NCBI RefSeq assembly: GCF_900091315.1
Contig: NZ_FLSP01000075.1
Span: 1-44,210 of the forward strand
From: Streptomyces sp. DI166
GTDB lineage: Bacteria > Actinomycetota > Actinomycetes > Streptomycetales > Streptomycetaceae
DNA length: 44,210 nucleotides
Reading direction: 5' to 3'
The translations under genes and the position numbers were made by a program. The notes under the pieces were generated by a model, which saw only the letters and a program-made list of their open reading frames with translations, did not search any database and was not told the DNA's origin. Below, in pieces: positions 33,866 through 42,406 of this stretch. Position 1 is the stretch's first letter. The number at the start of each line of letters is the position of its first letter.

Positions 33866-35308
33866 TCAGCCCTCGAACGGGTCGAAGTCGTCGAACTCGC
33901 GCTGGAACTCGTCCCGTTCCGCCTGCTTGTCGCGGCGGCGCTGGGCCGCGGGGCGCGGGGCCTCGAAGCGGTGGTCCTCGCCGCGGCGGCCGAGCATCTC
34001 GGCACCGGCCATGACGGTCGGCTCCCAGTCGAAGACCACGGCGTTGTCCTCGGGGCCGATCGCCACGCCGTCGCCCGCGCGGGCGCCCGCCTTCATCAGC
34101 TCCTCCTCGACACCGAGGCGGTTGAGCCGGTCGGCGAGGTAGCCGACGGCCTCGTCGTTGTTGAAGTCGGTCTGCCGCACCCAGCGCTCCGGCTTCTCGC
34201 CGCGCACCCGGAACAGCCCGTCGTCCTCGCGTACGACGGTGAAGCCCGCGTCGTCCACGGCCTTGGGCCGGATGACGATCCGCGTCGCCTCCTCCTTCGG
34301 CTTCGCCGCGCGCGCCTTGGCGACCAGGTCGGCGAGGGCGAACGACAGCTCCTTCAGCCCGGTGTGGGCGACCGCGGACACCTCGAAGACGCGGTAGCCG
34401 CGCTCCTCCAGGTCCGGCCGCACCATCTCGGCGAGGTCCTTGCCGTCCGGTACGTCGATCTTGTTCAGCACGACGATCCGCGGCCGGTTGTCCAGGCCGC
34501 CGTACTCGCGCAGCTCCGCCTCGATGACGTCGAGGTCGGAGACCGGGTCGCGGTCGGACTCCAGGGTGGCCGTGTCCAGGACGTGCACCAGCACGCTGCA
34601 CCGTTCCACGTGCCGCAGGAACTCCAGGCCCAGGCCCTTGCCCTGGCTGGCGCCCGGGATGAGGCCCGGCACGTCGGCGATGGTGTAGACGGTCGAACCG
34701 GCGGTGACCACACCGAGGTTGGGCACCAGCGTGGTGAAGGGGTAGTCGGCGATCTTCGGCTTGGCCGCGCTGAGCACCGAGATCAGCGACGACTTGCCCG
34801 CGCTCGGGTAGCCCACCAGCGCCACGTCGGCGACCGTCTTGAGCTCCAGCACGATGTCCTGGAGGTCCCCGGGCTCACCGAGCAGCGCGAATCCGGGCGC
34901 CTTGCGGCGGGCGGAGGCGAGGGCCGCGTTGCCGAGACCGCCCCGGCCGCCCTGGGCGGCGACGAAGGACGTGCCGTGGCCGACCAGGTCGGCGAGGACA
35001 TTGCCCGCCTTGTCGAGCACCACGGTGCCGTCCGGGACCGGCAGGACCAGGTCCTGGCCGTCCTTGCCGGAGCGGTTGCCGCCCTCGCCGGGCTTGCCGT
35101 TGGTGGCCTTGCGGTGCGGGGAGTGGTGGTAGTCCAGCAGCGTGGTCACGGACTGGTCGACGGTCAGGATGACGTCGCCGCCGCGCCCGCCGTTGCCGCC
35201 GTCCGGTCCGCCGAGCGGCTTGAACTTCTCACGGTGGACGGAGGCACAGCCGTGGCCTCCGTTACCCGCGGCGACATGCAGCTCGACGCGGTCCACGAAG
35301 GTGGTCAT
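33866..35308 (-). CDS. obg: Obg GTPase (CgtA), ribosome assembly
   Basis: The 480-residue protein has the glycine-rich Obg fold in residues 1-158 (GNGGHGCASVHREKFKPLGG, GGDVILTVDQS). The G domain contains LVGYPSAGKSSLISVLSAAK (P-loop), ADYPFTTLVPNLGVV (switch I), DVPGLIPGASQGKGLGLEFL (G3) and NKID (G4). The C-terminal region includes the Obg-specific C domain (DGLFRVRGEKPERWVRQTDF) and a charged tail DEFQREFDDFDPFEG. Obg binds the large ribosomal subunit and, in Streptomyces, affects onset of aerial growth. The start is the ATG at 35308. A tandem 11-bp repeat sits in its leader. The order rplU-rpmA-obg is universal in this group, though proB does not follow directly here. Confidence 0.97.
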   Translation of the reverse strand: MTTFVDRVELHVAAGNGGHGCASVHREKFKPLGGPDGGNGGRGGDVILTVDQSVTTLLDYHHSPHRKATNGKPGEGGNRSGKDGQDLVLPVPDGTVVLDKAGNVLADLVGHGTSFVAAQGGRGGLGNAALASARRKAPGFALLGEPGDLQDIVLELKTVADVALVGYPSAGKSSLISVLSAAKPKIADYPFTTLVPNLGVVTAGSTVYTIADVPGLIPGASQGKGLGLEFLRHVERCSVLVHVLDTATLESDRDPVSDLDVIEAELREYGGLDNRPRIVVLNKIDVPDGKDLAEMVRPDLEERGYRVFEVSAVAHTGLKELSFALADLVAKARAAKPKEEATRIVIRPKAVDDAGFTVVREDDGLFRVRGEKPERWVRQTDFNNDEAVGYLADRLNRLGVEEELMKAGARAGDGVAIGPEDNAVVFDWEPTVMAGAEMLGRRGEDHRFEAPRPAAQRRRDKQAERDEFQREFDDFDPFEG

Positions 35309-35370
35309 GGTTCAGTGCCTCCAGTTACGTACGAAATGTCTCGGTGTGCTGTATGTGTCTCTGTCTACAT

Positions 35371-35396
35371 CACGTCTACAACACGTCTACAACACG
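35371..35396 (-). repeat. 11-bp tandem repeat in the obg leader
   Basis: The unit cacgtctacaa occurs twice in perfect tandem (35371-35381, 35382-35392) and continues as cacg. The preceding tgtctacat (35362-35370) is a degenerate third copy. Eleven bases equals one helical turn, so each unit presents the same face. It lies 60-110 bases upstream of the obg start codon. Confidence 0.6.
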
Positions 35397-35400
35397 CGAA

Positions 35401-35440
35401 AGGCGGACCCGCCTTCCCGACCGGGAAGTGAGGTCCGCCT
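35401..35440 (-). terminator. Nested hairpin downstream of rpmA
   Basis: aggcggacc (35401-35409) pairs with ggtccgcct (35432-35440), enclosing a second stem cttccc/gggaag (35413-35428). On the minus strand it is followed by TTTCGCG. It would reduce readthrough from rplU-rpmA into obg. Confidence 0.65.
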
Positions 35441-35464
35441 CGCGAAAGCTTCCGATCAGCCTGC

Positions 35465-35719
35465 TCAGGCGACCGGAACGATGTTCACGACCTTGCGGCC
35501 ACGGCTGGTGCCGAACTGCACCGCGCCGGCCTGCAGGGCGAACAGCGTGTCGTCGCCGCCACGGCCGACGCCCGCGCCCGGGTGGAAGTGGGTGCCGCGC
35601 TGACGGACCAGGATCTCGCCCGCGTTGACGACCTGACCGCCGAAGCGCTTCACGCCGAGCCGCTGAGCGTTCGAGTCGCGGCCGTTACGGGTGGACGATG
35701 CGCCCTTCTTGTGTGCCAT
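35465..35719 (-). CDS. rpmA: 50S ribosomal protein L27
   Basis: The 84-residue protein is complete L27: MAHKKGASSTRNGRDS at the start, AQRLGVKRFGGQVVNAGEIL, and the RGTHFHPGAGVGRGGDDTLF segment. L27 lies in the large subunit, and its N-terminal arm reaches the peptidyl-transferase centre. No Firmicute-type cleavable prepeptide is present. It follows rplU after fourteen bases, and the two are surely co-transcribed. Within the ribosomal operon this is the gene most likely to keep a fixed stoichiometry with L21. Confidence 0.98.
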   Translation of the reverse strand: MAHKKGASSTRNGRDSNAQRLGVKRFGGQVVNAGEILVRQRGTHFHPGAGVGRGGDDTLFALQAGAVQFGTSRGRKVVNIVPVA

Positions 35720-35733
35720 CTCTCCTCAGTCCC

Positions 35734-36054
35734 TTACTTCGCAGCCGTGGGGATCTCAGTGACCTTGATCGCCGTGTACTGCTGGCGGTGGCCCTGACGA
35801 CGGCGGTAGCCGGTCTTGTTCTTGTAGCGCAGAATGTCGATCTTCTGGCCCTTGTGGTGGTCCACGACCTCGGCCTGGACCTTGATACCGGCCAGCACCC
35901 ACGGGTCGCTGGTCACGGAGTCGCCGTCGACAACGAGCAGGGTCGAGAGCTCGACCGTGTCGCCCACCTTGGCAGTGGAAATCTTGTCAACCTCAACGAT
36001 GTCGCCGACAGCAACCTTGTGCTGGCGACCACCGCTGCGCACGATGGCGTACAC
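35734..36054 (-). CDS. rplU: 50S ribosomal protein L21
   Basis: The 106-residue L21 starts at a GTG at 36054 (VYAIVRSGGRQHKVAVGD); the frame continues upstream without homology and is discarded. Conserved parts are VEVDKISTAKVGDTVELSTL and the C-terminal RYKNKTGYRRRQGHRQQYTA, which contacts 23S rRNA. It is the first gene of rplU-rpmA. Upstream, 240 bases separate it from the divergent acetyltransferase. In most Streptomyces I know, rne lies on this side; here 7.5 kb of sugar genes intervene. Confidence 0.98.
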   Translation of the reverse strand: MYAIVRSGGRQHKVAVGDIVEVDKISTAKVGDTVELSTLLVVDGDSVTSDPWVLAGIKVQAEVVDHHKGQKIDILRYKNKTGYRRRQGHRQQYTAIKVTEIPTAAK

Positions 36055-36294
36055 GCGGATCTCACTCTCTCGCTCGGGAACGGCACCCCCGCAGTCCAGC
36101 CGCCCGGCACGCGGACAGCCTCTCCAGGACACCCAGTGCTCCGGAGGAAGAGGTTTACGGGGATGTGGCGCGCCTATATCCACGGACACGCCGACGGTCA
36201 AGGTTACGGGGCCACGCCATGGGGGTCAAACCGGGCCCCTTCGCTCCCGTCGCCGTATGCTCACGCAGCGGAGCCGATCACCGGAGGCGGAGAA

Positions 36295-36906
36295 GTGAGC
36301 TACAGGATCCAGCCCGGCGCACAGGTCGACGACACGGCCGAGATCGGCGCCGGAAGCAGCGTATGGGAGCTGGCGCAGATCCGTGAGCACGCCCGCCTCG
36401 GCACGGGCTGTGTGATCGGCCGCGGCGCGTACGTCGGCTCCGGAGTACGCATGGGCGACAACTGCAAGCTGCAGAACTACGCCCTCGTCTACGAGCCCGC
36501 CGAGCTCGGGGACGGTGTCTTCATCGGCCCCGCCGTGGTGCTCACCAACGACCACAATCCGCGCTCCGTGGACCCCGAGGGCGTCCAGAAGCGCGGCGGT
36601 GACTGGGAGGCCGTCGGGGTGCGGATCGCCGAGGGGGCGTCCGTCGGGGCGCGCTCGGTGTGCGTGGCGCCGCTCAGCATCGGCCGCTGGGCCATGGTCG
36701 CCGCGGGCGCCGTCGTCACCAAGGACGTCCCCGACTTCGCGCTGGTCATGGGCGTCCCCGCCCGCCGGGTCGGCTGGGTCGGCCGGACTGGCGTCCGCCT
36801 GGTCGAGCGGCCCGGCGAACCGGGCGTGTGGGAGTGCCCGCGCACCGGCGCCCTGTACGAGGAGAAGGAGGGCGTGTTGACCGAGCGCGCCGTCAGCCCC
36901 CGATGA
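36295..36906 (+). CDS. WbpD/WlbB-like hexapeptide-repeat N-acetyltransferase
   Basis: The 203-residue protein starts at a GTG behind GGAGGCGGAGAA. Repeats of the left-handed beta-helix type fill it (AEIGAGSSVWELAQIREHAR, GCVIGRGAYVGSGVRMGDNC, ELGDGVFIGPAVVLTNDHNP). The LTNDHNPRS segment corresponds to the FTNDxxPR signature of enzymes that acetylate the 3-amino group of UDP-2-acetamido-3-amino-2,3-dideoxyglucuronate (WbpD, WlbB) or similar amino sugars. The end (GVWECPRTGALYEEKEG) is also like WbpD. Its stop overlaps the convergent dehydrogenase stop by 14 bases. The WbpA-, WbpB- and WbpE-like genes are on the opposite strand in the same block. The substrate is inferred from those neighbours. 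Confidence 0.83.
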   Translation: MSYRIQPGAQVDDTAEIGAGSSVWELAQIREHARLGTGCVIGRGAYVGSGVRMGDNCKLQNYALVYEPAELGDGVFIGPAVVLTNDHNPRSVDPEGVQKRGGDWEAVGVRIAEGASVGARSVCVAPLSIGRWAMVAAGAVVTKDVPDFALVMGVPARRVGWVGRTGVRLVERPGEPGVWECPRTGALYEEKEGVLTERAVSPR

Positions 36907-38176
36907 CGATGCGGCGCACGCCCTGCCAGGCCTCGGGGTCGGTGGCACGGCGCCCGTCCACCAGGACCGTGACGTCCGGCAGGTCGGCCGGGGTCAGCGC
37001 GCGGTACTCGGCGTGGTCGGCCTGGAGGATCGCCGCCGTCACCTTCTCACCCCGGTGCGGCAGGAGGCCGAGCGCGGTCAGTTCCTCGGCCGTGTAGAGC
37101 GGGTCGGAGACGTACGGCAGCGCGCCGCGCGCCCGGAGCGCCTCGACCGTGGGGAACACCCCGGAGAAGGCGGTCTCCTTCACTCCCCCGCGGTAAGCCG
37201 CGCCGAGCACGAGGACGGGCGCCCCGCTCAGGTCGCCGTACGCGGCCGCCAGCAGGTCGACGGCGTACTCGGGCATCGCGGCGTTGGCCTCGCGGGCGGA
37301 GCGCACCACGGTCGCCGCGGGGTCGTTCCACAGGTACATCCGCGGATAGACCGGGATGCAGTGGCCGCCGACGGCGATCCCCGGCTGGTGGATGTGGCTG
37401 TAGGGCTGGGAGTTGCAGGCCTCGATGACCTTCTGGACGTCGATGCCGTGGGCGTCGGAGAAGCGCGCGAACTGGTTCGCCAGGCCGATGTTGACGTCGC
37501 GGTACGTCGTCTCGGCGAGTTTGGCCAGCTCGGCGGCCTCGGCGGTGCCGAGGTCCCAGACGCCGTTGGGCCGCGGCAGGTCGGGGCGCTCGTCGAAGTC
37601 GAGGACCTGCTCGTAGAACTTCACGCCACGGGTCGTCGAGGCCTCGTCGATGCCCCCGACCAGCTTCGGATAGCGGCGCAGGTCGGCGAAGACCCGGCCG
37701 GTCAGGACCCGCTCCGGCGAGAAGACCAGGTGGAATTCCTCGCCCGCCCCGAGCCCGGAGCCCTCGGCGAGCATCGGCGCCCAGCGGGTGCGGGTAGTAC
37801 CGACCGGGAGCGTCGTCTCGTACGACACCAGGGTGCCGGGCCGCAGTCCCTGCGCGACGGCCTTCGTCGCCGCGTCCATCCAGCCGAAGTCCGGCACACC
37901 CTCGGCGTCCACGAACAGCGGGACCACCACCACGACGGCCTCGGCCTCGGCGACCGCGGCTGCGGTGTCCGTCGTCGCGGTCAGCAGCCCGGCGTCGACG
38001 GCCCGCTTGAGCCGGACGTCGAGGTCGTACTCGCCGGGGAACGGCTCGGCACCGGCGTTGACCAGGTCCACGACCCGTTCGTCGACGTCCGCGCCGATGA
38101 CCCGGTGGCCCTTGGTGGCGAACTGCACGGCCAGCGGGAGTCCGATCTTGCCGAGCGCTACTACACAGATGTTCAT
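36893..38176 (-). CDS. UDP-sugar 6-dehydrogenase, WbpA/WecC type (UDP-GlcNAc or UDP-ManNAc dehydrogenase)
   Basis: The 427-residue enzyme has the NAD-binding start NICVVALGKIGLPLAVQFAT, the linker VVVVVPLFVDAEG, FSPERVLTGRVF, the central helix TYRDVNIGLANQFA and the catalytic cysteine in AVGGHCIPVYPRMY. A C-terminal Rossmann domain (VLVLGAAYRGGVKETAFSG) completes it. It oxidises C6 of a UDP-N-acetylhexosamine to the uronic acid in two NAD-dependent steps. With the aminotransferase, the Gfo/Idh oxidoreductase and the acetyltransferase around it, the likely product is UDP-GlcNAcA as in WbpA. WecC-like activity on ManNAc is the alternative. The second residue in the first dinucleotide motif is Ala (VALGKIG) where many have Gly. 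It ends the five-gene operon. Confidence 0.87.
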   Translation of the reverse strand: MNICVVALGKIGLPLAVQFATKGHRVIGADVDERVVDLVNAGAEPFPGEYDLDVRLKRAVDAGLLTATTDTAAAVAEAEAVVVVVPLFVDAEGVPDFGWMDAATKAVAQGLRPGTLVSYETTLPVGTTRTRWAPMLAEGSGLGAGEEFHLVFSPERVLTGRVFADLRRYPKLVGGIDEASTTRGVKFYEQVLDFDERPDLPRPNGVWDLGTAEAAELAKLAETTYRDVNIGLANQFARFSDAHGIDVQKVIEACNSQPYSHIHQPGIAVGGHCIPVYPRMYLWNDPAATVVRSAREANAAMPEYAVDLLAAAYGDLSGAPVLVLGAAYRGGVKETAFSGVFPTVEALRARGALPYVSDPLYTAEELTALGLLPHRGEKVTAAILQADHAEYRALTPADLPDVTVLVDGRRATDPEAWQGVRRIVIGG

Positions 38177-38185
38177 GGGCGGTCG

Positions 38186-39835
38186 CTACTGCTTCCTCTT
38201 CGCTGCGGGTCGCGCCGGCTGTGCGCCGCGCGTGAGGCGCGCCCTCACCCGCTCGGTCAGTGACGGCTTCGGCGGGAACATACGGGCGGTGTCGATCACC
38301 ACCCGTCCCTTGGAGTTGACCAGGGCGGAGGCCCGGTACGGATCGTCGTGGGCGCCCCAGCGGCGGGCCAGCGGCATCGGTTTGCCCTTGCCGCGCACCG
38401 GGATCTCGTAGGTGTCCCCGGCGACGTCCAGGTAGAGGCGGACGCCGAGTCTGGCGTCGCGCCGCTCCAGCGGGACGCGGGCGTGCAGCACGGTGCCGGA
38501 GCCGTCCGCGGCGGGCTCGGTGCGGAACTCGCCGACCGGCTCGGGCAGGCCGTGCCCGTCCGGGAGCCTGCGGGCGCCGGGCTTGTCGGCCGAGGACGGC
38601 ATGGCCCCGTGGGCGAGCCGCAGGACGGCACCGGAGACATCGCCGACGACGCCGGTCCTGACCGACGCGGTGTACGTGATCCCCTCGCCCTCCTGCTCCC
38701 AGGCGGAGGCGAGCAGCTCGGTGCCCTTGGCCAGCCGCCCCGGCACCGCCTCGCCCACGAGTTCGAAGCAGCGGTCGGGCAGGGCGACGCGCGGATCGCG
38801 GTAGCCGGGGTAGCGGGCGAAGGCTCGCCCGCCCTCCAGGACGAACGGCGGCGCCCCGCGCAGCTTCTCCGAGGTGATCGCCTCGCACAGCTCGTCCACC
38901 GCCCCGGCCCGCGCCAGACAGATCCGCACCCGGCGCTTGACGTCCATGGCGTCGCGGATGCCGTCGGTGAAGTAGGCGTCGGCGAGCCGGGCGATCCCGG
39001 CGCAGATGTCCCGCTGGAGGGCGCGGTCCAGGGCGGGGAAGTCGTCCTGGACCAGCTTGGCCAGCTCCCAGGTGAAGTGCCGCAGCAGCACCGCGTCCCG
39101 GCGCGGTCCCTCCTCCACCAGCCGCGCGGTGAAGTCCATGATCTCCGCGGTGCACCGCAGCCGGGCCAGGTGGTCGGCGCGGTAGGTGATGTTGCTCGCG
39201 TCGCCGCGCTTGACCGCGTAGTAGCAGGTGTAGTCGGCCACCACCGAGATCCGCCGCGCGCGCACGCACGCCTCGATGGTGAAGGGCTGGTCGCTGCCGA
39301 CCGGCAGATGCTCCGGGAAGCGCAGCTTGTACCGGTCCACCAGTTCCCGCCGGAACAGCTTGGTGTTGGCGAGGGTGAACGGCAGCGCCGAGTCGTACAG
39401 GCTGACGTCGACCGCGTTCTCCTTGTACAGCGCCTGGTGCACGTACCGCCCGTTGACGCCGGTCATCCGGCCGGCGACGACGTCCGAGCCGTGCTCGTCG
39501 GCGACGGCCACCATGCGCTCCAGCGCTTCCTCGCCGAGGTAGTCGTCGGAGCCGACGAAGTACACGTACCGGCCCCCGGCCAGCTCCAGGGCACGGTTGC
39601 TGGGGGCCGCCGGGCCGCCGGAGTTGGCCTGGTGGATCACCTTGACGGTGTCCGGGTACCGCTCGGCGAAGCGGTCGAGTTCGCGTCCGCTGTCGTCGGT
39701 GGAGCCGTCGTCGACCGCGACGACCTCCAGCCGGTCCAGGCCGATGCTCTGCCCGATCAGGGAGTTCAGGCACTCCGTCAGGTACGGCATGGTGTTGTAG
39801 ACGGCGACGATCACGGTGACGTCGGGCGTGGTCAT
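38186..39835 (-). CDS. TarS-like family 2 glycosyltransferase (long form with C-terminal domain)
   Basis: The 549-residue protein starts at the ATG at 39835, which overlaps the GT4 stop as ATGA. The GT-A core has VIVAVYNTMPYLTECLNSL, LEVVAVDDGSTDDSG, QANSGGPAAPSNRALELAGG and FVGSDDYLGEEAL. Further on, GRMTGVNGRYVHQALYKENA, ANTKLFRRELVDRYKLRFPE and GSDQPFTIEACVRARRISVV track Staphylococcus TarS closely. The last 200 residues, mostly beta (ITYTASVRTGVVGDVSGAVL, TYEIPVRGKGKPMPLA), correspond to the C-terminal domain of TarS (573 residues). It is a paralogue of the 402-residue gene at 27303-28511. It probably glycosylates poly(ribitol phosphate); the donor may be the diacetamido-uronate made by this operon. 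Confidence 0.84.
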   Translation of the reverse strand: MTTPDVTVIVAVYNTMPYLTECLNSLIGQSIGLDRLEVVAVDDGSTDDSGRELDRFAERYPDTVKVIHQANSGGPAAPSNRALELAGGRYVYFVGSDDYLGEEALERMVAVADEHGSDVVAGRMTGVNGRYVHQALYKENAVDVSLYDSALPFTLANTKLFRRELVDRYKLRFPEHLPVGSDQPFTIEACVRARRISVVADYTCYYAVKRGDASNITYRADHLARLRCTAEIMDFTARLVEEGPRRDAVLLRHFTWELAKLVQDDFPALDRALQRDICAGIARLADAYFTDGIRDAMDVKRRVRICLARAGAVDELCEAITSEKLRGAPPFVLEGGRAFARYPGYRDPRVALPDRCFELVGEAVPGRLAKGTELLASAWEQEGEGITYTASVRTGVVGDVSGAVLRLAHGAMPSSADKPGARRLPDGHGLPEPVGEFRTEPAADGSGTVLHARVPLERRDARLGVRLYLDVAGDTYEIPVRGKGKPMPLARRWGAHDDPYRASALVNSKGRVVIDTARMFPPKPSLTERVRARLTRGAQPARPAAKRKQ

Positions 39836-41391
39836 GCCCACCGCTCTCGTGCTCTTTCGCCGGCCAGGCGCGCATAAACGCCGTCCAGCACCTCGGCCTG
39901 CGCCTCCCACGTCCACCCGTCGAGGAGCCCCGGCGTGTCGTACGCGCCCCGGTACCGCTCGGCGTCGCCGAGCACCGATTTCACCGCGCGCACGTAGTCC
40001 TCCAGGTCCTCGGCGCGGAACACCTCGCCCTGACCGGTCCGGGTGACGGTGGCGCCCATCGTCCGCACATCGCTGACCACCAGGGGCAGCCGGGCGTGGG
40101 AGTACTCGAAGAACTTGGTGATGAGCGCGATCTCGTGGTTCGGCCAGTGGTGGATAGGGATGACCCCGACGTCCGCGGCCGACAGGAACCGCGCCACCTG
40201 GTAGTGCGGCACGTACGGCACGAGGTGCAGCCGGTCGGCGGCGCCCAGCTCCTCCGCCCGCGCCCGCAGGGTCCGCACATACGGGGACTCGGTGTTGAGC
40301 ACGACGAACGCCGTGTGCACCTCGGGCAGCAGCGGCAGCGCCTCGACCATGATGTCCAGGCCGCGCTGCGGGGCGGCCGAGCCGCTGTAGACGGTGAGCG
40401 GCACCTCGGGGCCGATACCGCACAGCTCCCGCAGGTCGGGGACGGGTTCGGCGGCCTGTTCCGGCGAGATCTCGGCGTCCGGGGCGTTGAGCACGACCGT
40501 GGGGCGCTCCTTGAGCCCGTGCCGCACCTGGAGCATCCCGGCGAGGGTCTCCGAGACGGTGGTGACCGCGTCGGCGTGCCGGGCGTACTCGCGCTCGTGC
40601 GCGCACTGGGCAACGTGCCAGCGCGGATGCGGGCTCCACGGCTTGATGCCGGGCAGGTATTCGTGGGCGTCCCAGACGAGCCGAACGTCCCTGCCGCGGG
40701 CCCGCGCGCGCAGCTTGGCCCGCGCGCCGACGCCGAGCATGCGGAAGTCGTTGGCGTGGACGATGTCCGGTTCGAGTTCGTCGACGACCTTGCCGTAGGC
40801 CAGCTCGAAGTCCCACAGGTGCGGGTCGAGGCGGCGCCAGCTGCGGTCGCCCATGGTCCTGAGCCAGAAGGCGGTGGTGAAACGGTCCAGGGGCGAGTCC
40901 ATGTCCTTGCGGCGCTTGTCCAGCGCCCGCGTCCTGCGGTGGCGCAGCTTCACCCAGGGGTAGGCCGCCCTTGCCGTCAGCCGCGGCACCGCCAGCCGCA
41001 GCCGGGTCAGGGCGGTGCCCTCCTGCCGGGCGAGGATCAGCCGGATGTTGAGGTCGGCACGCCAGGCCTTGACGCGCTGCTTGCGGTACTCGGCGAGCGG
41101 GCCGGGCCGGTAGGCCAGCGGGGAGCGCAGCACGGCGCGGCGGTACTCGTGGCGGCGCCGGACCATCGGCGTGGGCACGGGGATCAGCCGGACCTCGGCC
41201 TCGCCGATCCGCCAGCTCTCCGGCTTCCGGCCCTTGGCCCTGCCCAGCAGGACGACGTCCCAGCCGGCCTCGGCCGCCGAGCGGGCCTCCTTCTGCACGC
41301 GCGAGTCGCCGCGGACGCCGTTGTCGACCAGCATCACGATCCGTCCGCGCGTGGCCACCCGGCGGGTCTCGGTGTCGTGCTCAGTTGCCAT
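39832..41391 (-). CDS. Family 4 glycosyltransferase
   Basis: The 519-residue GT-B enzyme has an N-terminal half beginning IVMLVDNGVRGDSRVQKEAR, with HANDFRMLGVGARAKL and LVWDAHEYLPG. A C-terminal half carries VPLTVYSGSAAPQRGLDIMV, the nucleotide-sugar site and the EX7E-like HEIALITKFFEYSHARLPLV. A basic stretch of about 80 residues (YRKQRVKAWRADLNI, RHRRTRALDKRRKD) is inserted in the first half and could bind the membrane. The stop overlaps the TarS-like start by four bases and the start overlaps the oxidoreductase stop by eleven, so it is inside one operon. Acceptor and donor are not predictable. It may add a first sugar to a lipid carrier. Confidence 0.85.
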   Translation of the reverse strand: MATEHDTETRRVATRGRIVMLVDNGVRGDSRVQKEARSAAEAGWDVVLLGRAKGRKPESWRIGEAEVRLIPVPTPMVRRRHEYRRAVLRSPLAYRPGPLAEYRKQRVKAWRADLNIRLILARQEGTALTRLRLAVPRLTARAAYPWVKLRHRRTRALDKRRKDMDSPLDRFTTAFWLRTMGDRSWRRLDPHLWDFELAYGKVVDELEPDIVHANDFRMLGVGARAKLRARARGRDVRLVWDAHEYLPGIKPWSPHPRWHVAQCAHEREYARHADAVTTVSETLAGMLQVRHGLKERPTVVLNAPDAEISPEQAAEPVPDLRELCGIGPEVPLTVYSGSAAPQRGLDIMVEALPLLPEVHTAFVVLNTESPYVRTLRARAEELGAADRLHLVPYVPHYQVARFLSAADVGVIPIHHWPNHEIALITKFFEYSHARLPLVVSDVRTMGATVTRTGQGEVFRAEDLEDYVRAVKSVLGDAERYRGAYDTPGLLDGWTWEAQAEVLDGVYARLAGERARERWA

Positions 41392-42406
41392 GGGCCGCCA
41401 GCTCCTCCGTCTGCAGTTCGACGCTGCGGCCCGAGACCGCCGACTCCAGCACCGCGGCGGCCACTTCGACGGTGCGCATGCCCTGGCGCAGGGTGCAGAT
41501 GTCGGCGGGCCTGCCGAGGACCGCGTCCCGGAACAGCTCGTGCTCCACGAGCAGCGGCTCCCGCTTGGGGATGGCGTAGCGGATCATGTCTCCCTCGGAG
41601 ACGCCCCGGAAGGCGCGCAGGGCCTCCCACTCGGTGGTGACCGCCGCGTTGGAGTGGAAGGTGAGGTCGGCGGTGAGGGTGTCGGCGACGAAGCAGCCGC
41701 GCTCGCCGGTGACCGACGTGAAGCGTTCCTTCAGCGGGCTGAGCCAGTTCACCAGGTGGTTGACCATGGTGCCGTCGTCCAGTCGGCCGACCGCGCAGAC
41801 CATGTCCTCGTGCGGCCGGCCGCTCTTGGAGACGACGTGCGCGGAGACCGACACATAGGCGTGGCCCGTCATCCAGCCGGTGAGGTCGATGTCGTGCGTG
41901 GCCAGGTCCTTGACCACGCCGACATCGGCGATGCGGTGCGGGAAGGGGCCCTGGCGGCGGGTGACGACCTGGTAGACGTCGCCCAGCTCCCCGGCTTCGA
42001 GACGGTCGCGCAGCGAGCGCAGCGCCGGATTGCAGCGCTCGATGTGCCCGACCCCGGCCACCAGCCCGCGCGCCTCGAACGCCTCCACCAGACGACGGGC
42101 GCCCTTGACGGTGTCGGCGACCGGTTTCTCGACCAGGGCGCACACACCGGCCTCGGCGAGCCGGAGGCCGATCTCCTCGTGCAGACCGGTGGGGCAGGCG
42201 ACGACGGCGTAGTCGATGCCCAGAGCCAGCAGTTCCTCCACCGTGGCGAGGACCGGCGCGCCCTGCGCGGCGCCGTCGGAGTCGCCCACCGGATCGACGG
42301 CACCGACCAGGTCGACGCCGTCCAGACCGGCCAGGACACGGGCGTGGTGGCGGCCCATCGAGCCGAGGCCGACCAGTCCGGCCCGCAGGGGTCTCGCGGT
42401 GCTCAC
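41381..42406 (-). CDS. Gfo/Idh/MocA oxidoreductase, WbpB/WlbA-like
   Basis: The 341-residue enzyme starts at the GTG at 42406, overlapping the aminotransferase stop by four bases. The NAD-binding motif is AGLVGLGSMGRHHARVL, the family EKP motif is CALVEKPVADTVKG, and GVGHIERCNPALRSLRDRL is the signature typical of WlbA/WbpB, which oxidise the 3-hydroxyl of UDP-GlcNAcA to a ketone. LATHDIDLTGWMTG and DMIRYAIPKREPL complete the C-terminal domain. WlbA and WbpB turn the cofactor over with 2-oxoglutarate. The neighbours supply the preceding dehydrogenation and the following transamination, so the assignment is pathway-supported. Confidence 0.85.
   Translation of the reverse strand: MSTARPLRAGLVGLGSMGRHHARVLAGLDGVDLVGAVDPVGDSDGAAQGAPVLATVEELLALGIDYAVVACPTGLHEEIGLRLAEAGVCALVEKPVADTVKGARRLVEAFEARGLVAGVGHIERCNPALRSLRDRLEAGELGDVYQVVTRRQGPFPHRIADVGVVKDLATHDIDLTGWMTGHAYVSVSAHVVSKSGRPHEDMVCAVGRLDDGTMVNHLVNWLSPLKERFTSVTGERGCFVADTLTADLTFHSNAAVTTEWEALRAFRGVSEGDMIRYAIPKREPLLVEHELFRDAVLGRPADICTLRQGMRTVEVAAAVLESAVSGRSVELQTEELAAHGN

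Noticed and set aside
37047..39875. A 942-codon minus-strand frame across the dehydrogenase and TarS-like genes
   Set aside because: It is Arg/Gly/Pro-rich, matches no family and runs through two well-supported genes in another frame.
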